DNA of 64,000 nt from Phormidesmis sp963789215 (GCA_963789215.1 CAWBJY010000002.1:124001-188000); one strand, 5' to 3'. Shown: positions 26,300-35,460, counted from the stretch's first letter. Notes: a model not told the origin generated them from the sequence alone. Made by a program: numbers and translations.

Positions 26300-27708
26300 A
26301 GCGCTCCCCCTGCTACTTTTTGAGGCATAGACTGAGTGATGATCGGATCATTGACGGCGAGGCTGTAACGCTCTGATGTAGTTGGGAAGGCGGCGGGCTT
26401 TTCGGTGGATAGTAGCTGACGGTACTGATTGGCTAACGACAGGGCAATCGCCTGCCAGGAAAACGTTTCTACGGCGCGAACTCTACCGGCTTCGCCCATT
26501 TTGGCTCTAAGCGATTCGTTCGAGAGCAGTTGCGCGATCGCGTCGGCGAGTGCCGCTGGATTTTCGGCTGGAACAATCAGCCCGGTTTTACCATGCTGCA
26601 CAATTTCAGGCATTCCGCCGATTGCCGTTCCAATAGCCGGGGTGCCGGTTGCCATCGCTTCTACTAAGCTCATGCCAAAGGCTTCGCTTACAGAAGGGTT
26701 GATCAAAATATCGGCGCGTTGGAAATAGTCTTGGAGTTCTAGATGAGAAATGGGTCCAGTGAAAATGACTCGCTTGGCAACATCGGGCGATAGCTGTTTT
26801 TTGACAGCTTTCAGGTAGTTTACCGAGTTGAAGACCGCCAGATTTTGAACGAGCGGATCGTCACTAATGTCGATAACAAATTCGGAGGAGATTTGCTTTT
26901 GAGAGCCGATAATAAAAAGCTGAGCGGTCGGAAACTGGTTGGCTACCTTAGAGAAAGCGTCTACCAAGGTATGCAGTCCTTTTTCGGGCGAGACTCTGCC
27001 TACAAACAACAGATTGGGTGCGGCTTCGGCGTCTTTGTCTGGATGCTGACTAGCCTCTAGATCTTTTGCGGCTTCGAGAGCTGCTTGCTTAGCCACAATT
27101 TGGGCCTTAGCAAACTGCTGGGTATCGACGCCGTTGTATACCGTTTGGCAGCGGTCGGCTACTTCGGGGAAGCAAGCCTTGATTTTGTTGGTAATGTAGT
27201 CGCTACAGCTCACGATTAAATCGACCTGGGGCAGACGTGGTCTAATGACCGTGGGCTTGAATTGCGAGAGCCATTCGCAGTGCATGTGCAGCACAATTTT
27301 GATCTGCGGGTTGAAGGCGCGAATGATAGGGACGAACTGCGAGAAGTTGTGAATGTGAACAATGTCGCACTGCTGCTGGCGCAAATCGAGGGCAACGCGC
27401 AGTATATACGGCAAGTAGTAAAGCCGTGAGTTGAGATACTGAAAGGATGGAGCTAGCTTGGATATTAGCCGGGTGCTGCCGTTGCTCAGCTTGGAGCCGC
27501 CCACCGAAACGCGGCGGTACTCAACGTTCTCGTAAGTTTCAACCGCAGATTGGTCTTCGTTGCGTCGAGAGTAAAGAACAACTTGGCAGTCTTGGGCGAG
27601 TCGTTTTGCAGTTTCGTAGGTCCAAATTGGAATAGATGCCGCGTTAACCGGCGGCGAAACCGTGTCCCAGCCTTGATTGACAAAGGCCACTTTAATGCGA
27701 TGTGCCAT
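26296..27708 (-). CDS. family 4 glycosyltransferase
   Basis: The 470-residue GT-B enzyme has LLFVGRVSPEKGLHTLVDAF in the C-terminal Rossmann domain and the EX7E-type signature in PSVSEAFGMSLVEAMATGTP. The ending is ETFSWQAIALSLANQYRQLL. It transfers a sugar from a nucleotide donor, presumably in the cytoplasm. It is the first gene of a three-gene operon with the PIG-L deacetylase and concanavalin-like protein. Acceptor and sugar are not deducible; exopolysaccharide or glycolipid synthesis is the best guess. Confidence 0.9.
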   Translation of the reverse strand: MAHRIKVAFVNQGWDTVSPPVNAASIPIWTYETAKRLAQDCQVVLYSRRNEDQSAVETYENVEYRRVSVGGSKLSNGSTRLISKLAPSFQYLNSRLYYLPYILRVALDLRQQQCDIVHIHNFSQFVPIIRAFNPQIKIVLHMHCEWLSQFKPTVIRPRLPQVDLIVSCSDYITNKIKACFPEVADRCQTVYNGVDTQQFAKAQIVAKQAALEAAKDLEASQHPDKDAEAAPNLLFVGRVSPEKGLHTLVDAFSKVANQFPTAQLFIIGSQKQISSEFVIDISDDPLVQNLAVFNSVNYLKAVKKQLSPDVAKRVIFTGPISHLELQDYFQRADILINPSVSEAFGMSLVEAMATGTPAIGTAIGGMPEIVQHGKTGLIVPAENPAALADAIAQLLSNESLRAKMGEAGRVRAVETFSWQAIALSLANQYRQLLSTEKPAAFPTTSERYSLAVNDPIITQSMPQKVAGGAL

Positions 27709-28194
27709 TACCTTTACGATCTTTGCGATCTTATGAATAGATAGTTTCTATAGAAATTTGCCCGCATATCAATGCCAGCTCGCTAACAAATATAGATTGG
27801 CTGATATGTATTTTCGTAAGAACAGACCTCTGCACTCACGCGATCTTCACTTATATATGCAAAACTACCTAGCTTTGCTGAAGATTCCTGAATAGAGAAT
27901 TAACGGTCGCATCGGGCCTCAGGATATAATCTGGTTGATTTCTCGGTACTTTCGCTGATGCTTTTATGGCTTTAGGTCATACGGTTTTGCCCGCGTATAG
28001 CAGTCCTAATTAGCTAGACCGCTGCTCGTCGCTAGTAGAGATTTTGAGCTGAGGGGCGATCGCAGAAAACGCCTCATGGCCCGCATTCAGTCTGAAATCG
28101 CCGACGTGCTGGGATGCGATTCGCCAATTGAACAAATGCCATCTATCGAATTTTCGCAGGAGTAACAAACTGAGTTCTATCACCTCAGTCTGTT
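27709..28194. other. intergenic region upstream of the glycosyltransferase operon
   Basis: This 486 bp gap presumably holds the operon promoter near its left end and the trpE terminator hairpin near its right end. A 29-codon ATG frame at 28076-28165 on the plus strand has no supporting ribosome-binding site. No RNA gene was recognised. Confidence 0.5.
28169..28189 (-). terminator. hairpin downstream of trpE
   Basis: ACTGAG (28169-28174) pairs with CTCAGT (28184-28189). On the minus strand it is followed by TTTGTT. It starts 5 bp after the trpE stop, which is appropriate for a weak terminator. Confidence 0.45.
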
Positions 28195-29727
28195 CTATCC
28201 CTTCAAGCAGCGCACCGCTTCCAACATGCCTTTTGCCTTGTTCAGCGTCTCCTGATACTCACTTTCAGGCACCGAATCTGCAACAAGTCCCGCGCCTGCT
28301 TGCACGCTAATGGTCTGACTTCCATCCTCAGCCGCCTGCACGACCATTGTGCGAATGGTGATGGCGCTGTTGAGCTGCCCTTCGAAGTCGTAGTAGCCGT
28401 AGACGCCAGCATAAGGCCCGCGCCGATCGGGTTCTAGGTCTTTGATGATTTGCATGGCGCGAATTTTGGGTGCGCCGCTGACCGTACCTGCGGGGAAGCT
28501 GGCTTTGAGTAAGTCCCAGGCGGTTTTGTCGGGAGCTAAATCTCCAACAACATTGCTGACGATGTGCATTACATGGGAGTAGTTTTCTATGATCATGAGC
28601 TCGTCTACAACGACGGTGCCGCTACTGCATACGCGTCCCAAATCGTTGCGCCCTAAGTCTACTAGCATGACGTGTTCGGCGACTTCTTTCGGGTCGGCTA
28701 GCAAGTCTGCTGCATATTCAGCGTCTTCTTTCGGCGTTTTACCGCGTGGACGTGTCCCCGCAATCGGGCGCAGGGTCGCCTCCATCGGCTTGTCGGCGCT
28801 GATTCGGGTGGCTTTTACCATGACTTCGGGGCTAGAGCCGATGAGCTGCCAGCCGTTGAAGTTGAAGTAGGCCATGTACGGAGACGGATTGACTAGCCGC
28901 AGCGAGCGGTAAAGGTCGAACGGATTGCCGCTGTAGCTGGTTTGCAGGCGCTGCGAGGCGACGGCTTGAAAGATGTCTCCGGCGCGGATGTGGGCTTTGG
29001 CTTTTTCGACGCATTCGCAGAAGTCTTCGGGGGTGCGATTGCTGGTGTAGTCTAGCGGGGGCGCGGTGCTCGCTTCAGGCGATGTCCACTGCAGCAGCGT
29101 ATCTTTTTCGGTGAGGGGAAGGCGCAGCTTGGTGACGAGGTTGGTAACGCGATCGCAAGCCAAATCATAAGCCGCCCGCAAGTCCACGTTTTCCCCGCGC
29201 AGATCCGCATAGGCAATGGCCCATACCTTTCGCTTCACCTGATCAAAAATCATCAGATTATCTACCTGCATCCACAGGCCATCTGGCAAATCTCCTGCTT
29301 GCCGGTCGTGGGTAGTCACCGTCGGCTCGATCCAGTTGATTAGCTCGTAGCCCCAAAAGCCAAACAGACCGCCAATACCCGGCGGAAGCTGCGGTAGGCG
29401 TACGGGCTTTAGCGGGGCAATGTAGTTTTCTAAAATATCGAAGGGATTGCCTTGCAGGATGTTCTGGCTACCGTCTCGTAGGGTTTGAGTGGTGCGATCG
29501 CCCACCGCCTCTAACACCCACAGCGGATCGCAGCCCAAAAAGCTGTATCTTCCGAGCGTTTCACCGCCTTCTACCGACTCCAACAGAAAGCTGTAGGGCT
29601 GGCCCGCACAGACCTTGTACCAAGCCGATACGGGCGTGTCGAAGTCGGCCACCCACTCCTGATAAACCGGCACGAAGTTTCCCTGTTTTGCCAAATCGCA
29701 GAAAGTCTCGAAGTCTGGAAAAATCAT
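28195..29727 (-). CDS. trpE: anthranilate synthase component I
   Basis: TrpE converts chorismate and ammonia to anthranilate, the first step of tryptophan synthesis. The 510-residue protein has FETFCDLAKQGNFVPVYQEW at the N terminus, SFLLESVEGGETLGRYSFLG (tryptophan site), and the chorismate-binding half with SPYMAYFNFNG, LRPIAGTRPRGKTPKEDAEY and SGAPKIRAMQIIKDLEPDRRG. The start at 29727 removes a non-family extension of 17 residues. It lies downstream of psaD on the same strand, separated by a terminator-like hairpin. The glutamine amidotransferase subunit (TrpG) is not here. Confidence 0.95.
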   Translation of the reverse strand: MIFPDFETFCDLAKQGNFVPVYQEWVADFDTPVSAWYKVCAGQPYSFLLESVEGGETLGRYSFLGCDPLWVLEAVGDRTTQTLRDGSQNILQGNPFDILENYIAPLKPVRLPQLPPGIGGLFGFWGYELINWIEPTVTTHDRQAGDLPDGLWMQVDNLMIFDQVKRKVWAIAYADLRGENVDLRAAYDLACDRVTNLVTKLRLPLTEKDTLLQWTSPEASTAPPLDYTSNRTPEDFCECVEKAKAHIRAGDIFQAVASQRLQTSYSGNPFDLYRSLRLVNPSPYMAYFNFNGWQLIGSSPEVMVKATRISADKPMEATLRPIAGTRPRGKTPKEDAEYAADLLADPKEVAEHVMLVDLGRNDLGRVCSSGTVVVDELMIIENYSHVMHIVSNVVGDLAPDKTAWDLLKASFPAGTVSGAPKIRAMQIIKDLEPDRRGPYAGVYGYYDFEGQLNSAITIRTMVVQAAEDGSQTISVQAGAGLVADSVPESEYQETLNKAKGMLEAVRCLKG

Positions 29728-29752
29728 GATGCCAAGGAGAGGGAGAATAAAC

Positions 29753-29782
29753 AAAAAAGGACAGCCTGTTAAGACCATCCTT
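29753..29782 (-). terminator. terminator between psaD and trpE
   Basis: On the minus strand AAGGA and TCCTT form a stem (29778-29782 with 29757-29761), followed directly by a run of six T residues. It lies 57 bp beyond the psaD stop and just before trpE. Confidence 0.55.
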
Positions 29783-29838
29783 CTTTGTCGCAGTTAATCT
29801 AATCGAATAGCTTGCTGCTGTCGAGGTTGCTGCAAGTC

Positions 29839-30267
29839 CTACACTTCAAAAGTTTGCTTGCCGCCAAACTTAATCGTGGCTGGGTCAGGGTTCTCGCCAA
29901 TACGACGCTCTTTCTTACCGCTGTAGCCGCGACCTTCGTTTACTTTCTCAGGGAAGACGCCATCTGCAGGATGCAAGAAGGTAGTCTCGCCGCTGGGCAG
30001 TACGCGGTAAACCTTATAGTCGGTAATCTTCGGCTTAAACTTACTTCTCAATTGAGTGCCGAGGGCCAGGCACTGCTCTTTGCGCGATAGATACAGCAGG
30101 TTCTCGCCTTCATTCATGATGGCTGCACCACCTGTCGGCATCTCAAAGACCTGCTCCTTTTCAGAAGTCCAGGTGATTGCGTATCTTTCTTCAACAAACG
30201 CTTTTGTTAAAAGGCCGCCTGTGCTGCCTCCAAACTTGGGCATTTTACCAGTCAGTTGTTCTGCCAT
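29839..30267 (-). CDS. psaD: photosystem I reaction centre subunit II
   Basis: PsaD sits on the stromal side of photosystem I and docks ferredoxin. The sequence AEQLTGKMPKFGGSTGGLLT at the start, EERYAITWTSEKEQVFEMPT, RKEQCLALGTQLRSKFKP and the C-terminal HPADGVFPEKVNEGRGYSGK are typical. Starting at the ATG at 30267 gives 142 residues, the usual length; the frame is open 37 codons upstream without family sequence. A GAGAGAG ribosome-binding sequence is about 8 bases before this ATG. Confidence 0.98.
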   Translation of the reverse strand: MAEQLTGKMPKFGGSTGGLLTKAFVEERYAITWTSEKEQVFEMPTGGAAIMNEGENLLYLSRKEQCLALGTQLRSKFKPKITDYKVYRVLPSGETTFLHPADGVFPEKVNEGRGYSGKKERRIGENPDPATIKFGGKQTFEV

Positions 30268-30425
30268 GAATGAATCTCTCTCAAGCTTAGCTGATTGGAA
30301 TCGTAACATTGCCCGGAGACCACTTGAACCCGCAGGGTAAGAAGCGTAATAGTTCTTTAGCTGAGCGGTGGGCGTCACTTTTTACGGTATATTAGGCAGC
30401 TCAATATTTGGCTGCTAAAGGCTAC

Positions 30426-32465
30426 CTATCGCCGCTTAGCAGCTTTTGCCGCTGCTTTTGTCGTCCGCTTACCCTTGCCTGCCTTGCCGACTGGTAGCTG
30501 CTTCGTTTTGCCATACTGTCCTACTTCTTCGGCGGCGGGTAGCGTGAAGTGGATTTGAGTCCCCTTATTTTTGCCGTCAGAAGTTGCCCAAATTTTACCG
30601 TTTAGCCCTTCGATAATTTGCTGGCAGATGGCCAAACCTAAGCCCACGCCACCGACCGATCTTCTCAACGCGCCTTCCTCCTGATAGAACCGCTCAAATA
30701 CGGTTTCTAGCCGGTCGGATTCAATGCCGCGACCTTCGTCGGCAACGACAACTTCGACCGTTTGAGATGAAACAGACCGGGCGCTAATCGTTACCTGGCC
30801 ATGGGCCTCGTTAAATTTGCAGGCATTGTCTAGCAGCTTGGAGAGGACTTCGACAATCCATTCGCCGTCGGCTCTGACAAAGGGCAGCGTATCTGGCAAA
30901 TCGGTTTCTATTTGCATGGCGGGGGCGGCGTTGGCCGAATTTTGCCAGCGCAAACTGCTCAGGGCCAAATCGGCGCATTCTTGCAGCGGCAGCGACTCTA
31001 GGTTCCACTCTACCCGGCGGCTTTCTAGCCGTGAGAGCGTGAGGAAGTCCTGCACGAGTTTGCGCATTCGTTCGGCGTCGGTAAGCGCGGTATCGAGCAT
31101 GACCTGACGCAGTTCGTCGGGCATGTCTGGCTCGCTAAGCAGGCTCTCTAGGCAGACGCGGATGGTGGAGAGCGGGGTGCGCAGCTCGTGGCCTGTAATG
31201 GCAATTAGGTTGCTGCGGGTGCGCTCTAGGTCGGCAAGCTGGCTGTTGAGCTCTTCGAGGTTGGCGTAGGCTTCGGCCTGAATTAAGGCCACGCTGAGCT
31301 GGTTGGCGATCGCCTCAGTCAGGGCAACTTCGTCGTCGCTCCAGTGCGGGTGTTCGCTGTCTAGGTGCAGCTCTACCATGCCGAGCAAACGCCGTTTGTG
31401 CACGAGGGGAACGAGTAGACAGCTCTGAATTTGCCAGCGCTGTAGCCGGGGCAGCGTTGGACTTAAGTTGATATCTTGCTCAATCTTACCGCTGACGTTG
31501 CCAATCGCTAGGGTGCTGTGATTGGCTTTGACCCATTGGTAGAGCGGGTTGTGCTTCAGCGGCCAGGTGGTGCCTTCTAGCGAGTTAATGTCGGCCTGGC
31601 GGTATTCGTGCGCAATGGTAATGTCGGCATCTTGGGGTGTGCAGCGGTAAATGATGCAGCGATCCACGCCGAGCACGCGGCCTAGTTCTTTCGCGGCGCT
31701 GCCAAAAATTTCAGTCGGATTTAGCGACTGGCGAATCGCACTGGTAATGGAGTTGATCAGGCGCTCTCGCTGTTCTTGCAGGGCGATCGCCCGGTAGGCT
31801 TTGAGCTGCTTGTACTGTCCGGCTTGCAAGTAGGTAATGAGCCTTTGCGCGAAGGGGTCCGGGTCTATGGTGAGATCGTTTCTGAGCGTTTTGGGAAGAA
31901 AGCGATCGCGAGCAATGTCAATTTTTTTAGCGAGATCGGGCCGATAAGTCTTTATTCTTGCAAGCAGCAGCGAAGCCGCTCGCAGACTGACCTGCTTATT
32001 TAGCGTCCAAATGCCCTCAAACCGCCGGGTTTGATCTAGGTGTAGGGCGCTGCCTTTGTGGCTAGACGGAGTGATCGCCTGCGCCTGATGCTCGCGGCAA
32101 ATTAAAGCGGCGGTATAGCGATCGCCTAGCACAACCAAATGCCATTCCTGCGCCAGCGCATCTTCGCTGTCGAAGTGAATTTTCTCGTAGTTATCAGCAG
32201 TCTCGCTGAACTTGGTATCTTTTGCTGAAAGCACATAAACCTGATCGCTCAGATCGCTAATGCGCGTGTAGCGATGGGCCTCTTGCCGGTAAAACCGCTC
32301 CTGTTGAAAGCTAGCGATAATCAGCGGCGACTGCTCTGAGCCGGCTAGCACCTGATCTTCCATCGCATGAGAAAGGGCCGTTAAAGACGTTTTGAAATAC
32401 ATTTGAGCCCGCAAAGACGGCAGTGCCTCAAACATTTCTTCCACGATGGAAGCTGGATTACCCAT
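30426..32465 (-). CDS. sensor histidine kinase with DICT and GAF domains
   Basis: The 679-residue protein begins with a DICT sensory domain (YFKTSLTALSHAMEDQVLAG, ASFQQERFYRQEA). A GAF domain follows at about residues 245-390 (FGSAAKELGRVLGVDRCIIY, with Cys in the last motif), then a histidine kinase core. That core comprises the H-box ITGHELRTPLSTIRVCLESL, an N box LSKLLDNACKFNEAHG and G boxes DEGRGIESDR and GGVGLGLAICQQI. The C terminus is Lys-rich. DICT domains often accompany light- or redox-sensing kinases in cyanobacteria. The frame also opens 17 codons earlier at a TTG; the ATG was preferred. No response regulator is adjacent. A GTA-N8-TAC box lies about 110 bp upstream. Confidence 0.9.
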   Translation of the reverse strand: MGNPASIVEEMFEALPSLRAQMYFKTSLTALSHAMEDQVLAGSEQSPLIIASFQQERFYRQEAHRYTRISDLSDQVYVLSAKDTKFSETADNYEKIHFDSEDALAQEWHLVVLGDRYTAALICREHQAQAITPSSHKGSALHLDQTRRFEGIWTLNKQVSLRAASLLLARIKTYRPDLAKKIDIARDRFLPKTLRNDLTIDPDPFAQRLITYLQAGQYKQLKAYRAIALQEQRERLINSITSAIRQSLNPTEIFGSAAKELGRVLGVDRCIIYRCTPQDADITIAHEYRQADINSLEGTTWPLKHNPLYQWVKANHSTLAIGNVSGKIEQDINLSPTLPRLQRWQIQSCLLVPLVHKRRLLGMVELHLDSEHPHWSDDEVALTEAIANQLSVALIQAEAYANLEELNSQLADLERTRSNLIAITGHELRTPLSTIRVCLESLLSEPDMPDELRQVMLDTALTDAERMRKLVQDFLTLSRLESRRVEWNLESLPLQECADLALSSLRWQNSANAAPAMQIETDLPDTLPFVRADGEWIVEVLSKLLDNACKFNEAHGQVTISARSVSSQTVEVVVADEGRGIESDRLETVFERFYQEEGALRRSVGGVGLGLAICQQIIEGLNGKIWATSDGKNKGTQIHFTLPAAEEVGQYGKTKQLPVGKAGKGKRTTKAAAKAAKRR

Positions 32466-32575
32466 TACGAATACGGTGTTTTGAAAGTAAACGCTAACGC
32501 GGTGAAGCCGGCCCAATCTCAGGCCAGCAGGCAGGTCTATCCAATGCGATTTTGAAAATAGACCGCTTTTATAAT

Positions 32576-32589
32576 GTATTAATAAGTAC
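32576..32589 (-). promoter_or_regulatory. possible NtcA site upstream of the DICT kinase
   Basis: GTATTAATAAGTAC matches GTA-N8-TAC exactly in an A+T-rich setting. No TANNNT element is found 22-24 bases downstream, and about 16 matches are expected by chance in 64 kb, so this is only a candidate. Confidence 0.3.
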
Positions 32590-32712
32590 CGCTAGAATAG
32601 CAGTCGGCTTGGGGCGATCGCGGCAGATCGGGCCATAAGTTAATCAAAGTCAATGGTTAGTAAACGATATTGAACAGGTAGCCCAAAGCCTTAGTCTTAA
32701 AGCCGCTAAAAA

Positions 32713-32752
32713 AACGATACCCGGCAATCTATAAAGATCGCCGGGTATCGTT
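32713..32752 (-). terminator. strong rho-independent terminator of amt
   Basis: AACGATACCCGGC (32713-32725) and GCCGGGTATCGTT (32740-32752) form a perfect 13-bp stem with a 14-base loop. On the minus strand the stem is followed by a run of T residues. It ends the amt transcript 57 bp past its stop. Confidence 0.92.
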
Positions 32753-32808
32753 CGAGACAGGTTGCCTGAAGCCGAGGGTTAAGCCAGTCGCTTAGCGACT
32801 GAACACGA

Positions 32809-34287
32809 CTAGATAATGCCGCCCATATCGCTAGTGTCCTTGAGGAATCCACTGTAGGCTTCCATGCCGTGCTCGCTGATATCCAAGCCTCTTAGCTCTT
32901 CTTCTGCATGGACGCGCAGCCCAATAGTGGAGTTAATCACTACCCATAGAAGTGAAGTTACTGCCACAGTAAAGAGACCAATCGCAACAATACCAATGAT
33001 TTGAGCAATTAGCTGAGTGATGCCGTTACCCGAGAACAAACCCAGTGACGTATCGAACAGGCCCACTGCCAAGGTGCCCCAGATACCGCACACCAGGTGA
33101 ACAGACGTTGCGCCTACGGGGTCGTCAATTTTCGCACTGTCGAAGAAACCTACCGAAAATACGACGATGATGCCTGCAATTCCGCCGACAATAACTGCGC
33201 CCCAGTAGCCGATGCCACCACAGCCAGCCGTGATGCCAACGAGTCCAGCTAGGATGCCGTTAATGACCATCGAAAGGTCAGGCTTACCGCTAAGCGCCCA
33301 AGCGGTAAAGGTTGCCGTTACGCCGCCTGCTGCTGCTGCTAGGTTGGTGACGAGGGCAATTTGAGGCACTGCCAGGTCGGCTGCTAGCTCGGAACCTGGG
33401 TTAAAGCCAAACCAGCCAATCCAGAGAATAAGACAGCCCAGCGTGGCAATGCTCATGTTGTGGCCAGGAATAGCATTGATTGCGCCGTTGTTGTACTTAC
33501 CCAAGCGAGGGCCGAGGAAGATAGCGCCCATCAGAGCGGCCCAGCCGCCGACGGAGTGCACAACGGTAGACCCTGCAAAGTCGCTAAAAGCAACGCCTTC
33601 GCCCAAAAAGCTCATATCGGACAGCCAGCCGCCGCCCCAAACCCAGTGGGCTGTAATGGGATAGCAAATGGCCGTGAGCAAAATGCTGAAGATAATGAAG
33701 CTAGAAAACTTAATGCGCTCGGCAACCGCACCCGAGACGATAGTTGCGGCTGTACCGGCAAACGCCGCCTGGAATAGGAAGAATACCGGCGTTGTTAACG
33801 TTGAGTCGGGGTAGAACTCTTCGGTGCCTGCTAGGAAAAACCACTGAAACCCAAAGAACGGGTTGCCAGAGCCAAAGGCTAGCGCATAGCCCAATGCCCA
33901 GAAGGACAGCGTGGCTAGGGCAAAGACGATCAGGTTCTTGGTTAGAATATTGACGGCATTCTTTTGACGGCAGAAGCCCGTCTCTAACATGCCGAAACCT
34001 GCGTTCATAAAAATAACGAGAATCGAGGCAATAACAATCCAGATGTTGTCCAAAATTATTTGGACATCTTCAGCTGCCACGGCTTCGTCTTGTGCATGAG
34101 CCGAGAAGCTCCAGACACCCACAATGACCAAAGCCATCGGAATGCAGGTAAGCCAGCTCCAGCCTTTAGGCCGACCGAATGCGAGCCGAACGGCCCGCTG
34201 AGCCATTTCGGTAAAGGGGGGAACATTCGTATCCCAGGGCGATGTAGCGCGCCTGGAATGCTTTCTTTTTAAGGTGTAATTAGACAT
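32809..34287 (-). CDS. amt: ammonium transporter
   Basis: The 492-residue Amt/MEP/Rh channel protein has a basic N-terminal region, a hydrophobic signal-like helix ending in FSAHAQ, and the eleven-helix core. Landmarks are MNAGFGMLETGFCRQKNAVN, FAGSTVVHSVGGWAALMG (with a pore His), GWFGFNPGSELA and the late VCGIWGTLAVGLF (second pore His region by position). The C terminus has LDISEHGMEAYSGF, where GlnK proteins bind. The start at 34287 was preferred over an upstream in-frame ATG at 34353 (22 codons earlier) because it matches family length. A perfect NtcA box 132 bp upstream and a strong terminator make it a monocistronic nitrogen-regulated gene. Confidence 0.96.
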   Translation of the reverse strand: MSNYTLKRKHSRRATSPWDTNVPPFTEMAQRAVRLAFGRPKGWSWLTCIPMALVIVGVWSFSAHAQDEAVAAEDVQIILDNIWIVIASILVIFMNAGFGMLETGFCRQKNAVNILTKNLIVFALATLSFWALGYALAFGSGNPFFGFQWFFLAGTEEFYPDSTLTTPVFFLFQAAFAGTAATIVSGAVAERIKFSSFIIFSILLTAICYPITAHWVWGGGWLSDMSFLGEGVAFSDFAGSTVVHSVGGWAALMGAIFLGPRLGKYNNGAINAIPGHNMSIATLGCLILWIGWFGFNPGSELAADLAVPQIALVTNLAAAAGGVTATFTAWALSGKPDLSMVINGILAGLVGITAGCGGIGYWGAVIVGGIAGIIVVFSVGFFDSAKIDDPVGATSVHLVCGIWGTLAVGLFDTSLGLFSGNGITQLIAQIIGIVAIGLFTVAVTSLLWVVINSTIGLRVHAEEELRGLDISEHGMEAYSGFLKDTSDMGGII

Positions 34288-34418
34288 GATAAGTCGGGCG
34301 TTCCTAACGCAATTTCGACAGTAATCCACGGCCTTGCTGGGCGAGCCTTTCACCGCTACCCGTCATGCACCTGTCAAACTGATGGGTCTTATTCCACCAA
34401 GTCTGAGTCAGTCATTCT

Positions 34419-34432
34419 GTATCACTTGCTAC
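34419..34432 (-). promoter_or_regulatory. NtcA binding site of amt
   Basis: GTATCACTTGCTAC matches GTA-N8-TAC. Exactly 22 bases downstream in the amt direction is TGGAAT, a 4 of 6 match to the -10 hexamer, giving the class II NtcA promoter layout (box, N22, -10). Transcription would start roughly 100 bp before the amt ATG. Confidence 0.75.
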
Positions 34433-34770
34433 CTTTGTCTTTGGCTTCTCTATCTCAACTCTCGATTTATGGAGCGCTTTTGACAAAAAAACACTAAGTT
34501 TTTACACTTACTCGAGGTTTAGCGGCACTTTCTACCGTTCCAAAACAGCGAGTTTTGTTGGTTTGAGCGAAAAAGCCGCCCTATTTGCTCAATTCTTGCC
34601 GGCCCAGACTCAAATTACGCAGTGATGGTAAAGACATTGCCAGTTCCGTGATCTCACTAAATCTTTACAAAACATTTTTGAGCTAATCGATGAAAATCAT
34701 CCTCAGCTCAGTTGTTTTTCGGTCAATGGCTGCTCGCTTTTGGTGCCTTTGCGCTGGGTGTCTTTTGTGG

Positions 34771-34804
34771 CTGATGTTTCTATCTGGCTGATATTTCTAT
34801 CTGG
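34771..34804. repeat. 17-bp tandem duplication
   Basis: CTGATGTTTCTATCTGG (34771-34787) is followed by CTGATATTTCTATCTGG (34788-34804), with one mismatch, then a partial third start (CTGATATG). It lies just past the purE stop. Confidence 0.8.
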
Positions 34805-34845
34805 CTGATATGTAGCTAAATGTTTAGCTGGGTAGTTCTATCTAC

Positions 34846-35391
34846 TTAGCTGTTGATCATATTTTTAAGGTACTGCCTTGCACCTACTGCCGAGAGCTGG
34901 TTTTGCTTGTCGTTTACCTGTGTTTTAATCTGCTGGCGATAGGTCAGCACTTTTTCTAACAGGTCTGGGGAGTGAGCGGCTAGCATTTGAATAGCTAGCA
35001 GCCCGGCGTTTTTAGCATTGCCAATAGCGACGGTTGCGACCGGAATGCCGCGCGGCATTTGCACAATGGAATAGAGTGAATCGACGCCTGAGAGGGCTTT
35101 GGTTTCGACGGGTACGCCGATGACGGGTAGCGGTGAGAGCGCCGCGACCATGCCGGGCAAATGAGCTGCTCCACCCGCGCCTGCGATAATGATTTTTAGC
35201 CCTCTAGTGTGCGCTGTTTCGGCGTAGGTAACCATGCGATGCGGCGTGCGATGGGCCGAGACGATGGCCACTTCGTGCGTGATGCCGAACTCCTCACAAA
35301 TGGCGATCGCACCCATCATCGTTGGCAAATCAGAGTCGCTGCCCATGATAATGCCAACCTCTGCCGATTTTTGTACCTGTGGCGTTGTCAT
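34846..35391 (-). CDS. purE: N5-carboxyaminoimidazole ribonucleotide mutase
   Basis: PurE converts N5-CAIR to CAIR in purine synthesis. The 181-residue protein has VGIIMGSDSDLPTM at the N terminus, the catalytic VSAHRTPHRMVTYAE, IAGAGGAAHLPGMVAALSPL and GVPVETKALSGVDSLYSIVQ. It is of class I PurE length with a short C-terminal extension. It is divergent from nagA with a 69 bp spacer containing both promoters. Confidence 0.97.
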   Translation of the reverse strand: MTTPQVQKSAEVGIIMGSDSDLPTMMGAIAICEEFGITHEVAIVSAHRTPHRMVTYAETAHTRGLKIIIAGAGGAAHLPGMVAALSPLPVIGVPVETKALSGVDSLYSIVQMPRGIPVATVAIGNAKNAGLLAIQMLAAHSPDLLEKVLTYRQQIKTQVNDKQNQLSAVGARQYLKNMINS

Positions 35392-35460
35392 AGTCAGACG
35401 GTGAGTGATGAGTGTTTAGTCAGTTTACAGTGAGCAGGTGGTCTTCTTTTTTTACTAACG

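Larger units (their letters stand above)
34288..34845. other. intergenic region upstream of amt
   Basis: This 558 bp spacer lies between amt and purE, both on the minus strand. It contains the NtcA box at 34419-34432, the amt leader and a 17-bp tandem duplication near purE (34771-34804). No ORF with protein character was seen. Confidence 0.6.

Noticed and set aside
25493..27708. Mycothiol or bacillithiol synthesis (GT4 plus PIG-L as MshA/MshB or BshA/BshB)
   Set aside because: The pairing is suggestive, but no ligase gene is present, cyanobacteria use glutathione, and the third gene (concanavalin-like) points to a glycan instead.
28076..28165. 29-codon ATG frame (starts MARIQSEIADVLGC)
   Set aside because: There is no Shine-Dalgarno sequence and it overlaps the terminator region of trpE. 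Its composition is not clearly hydrophobic or structured.
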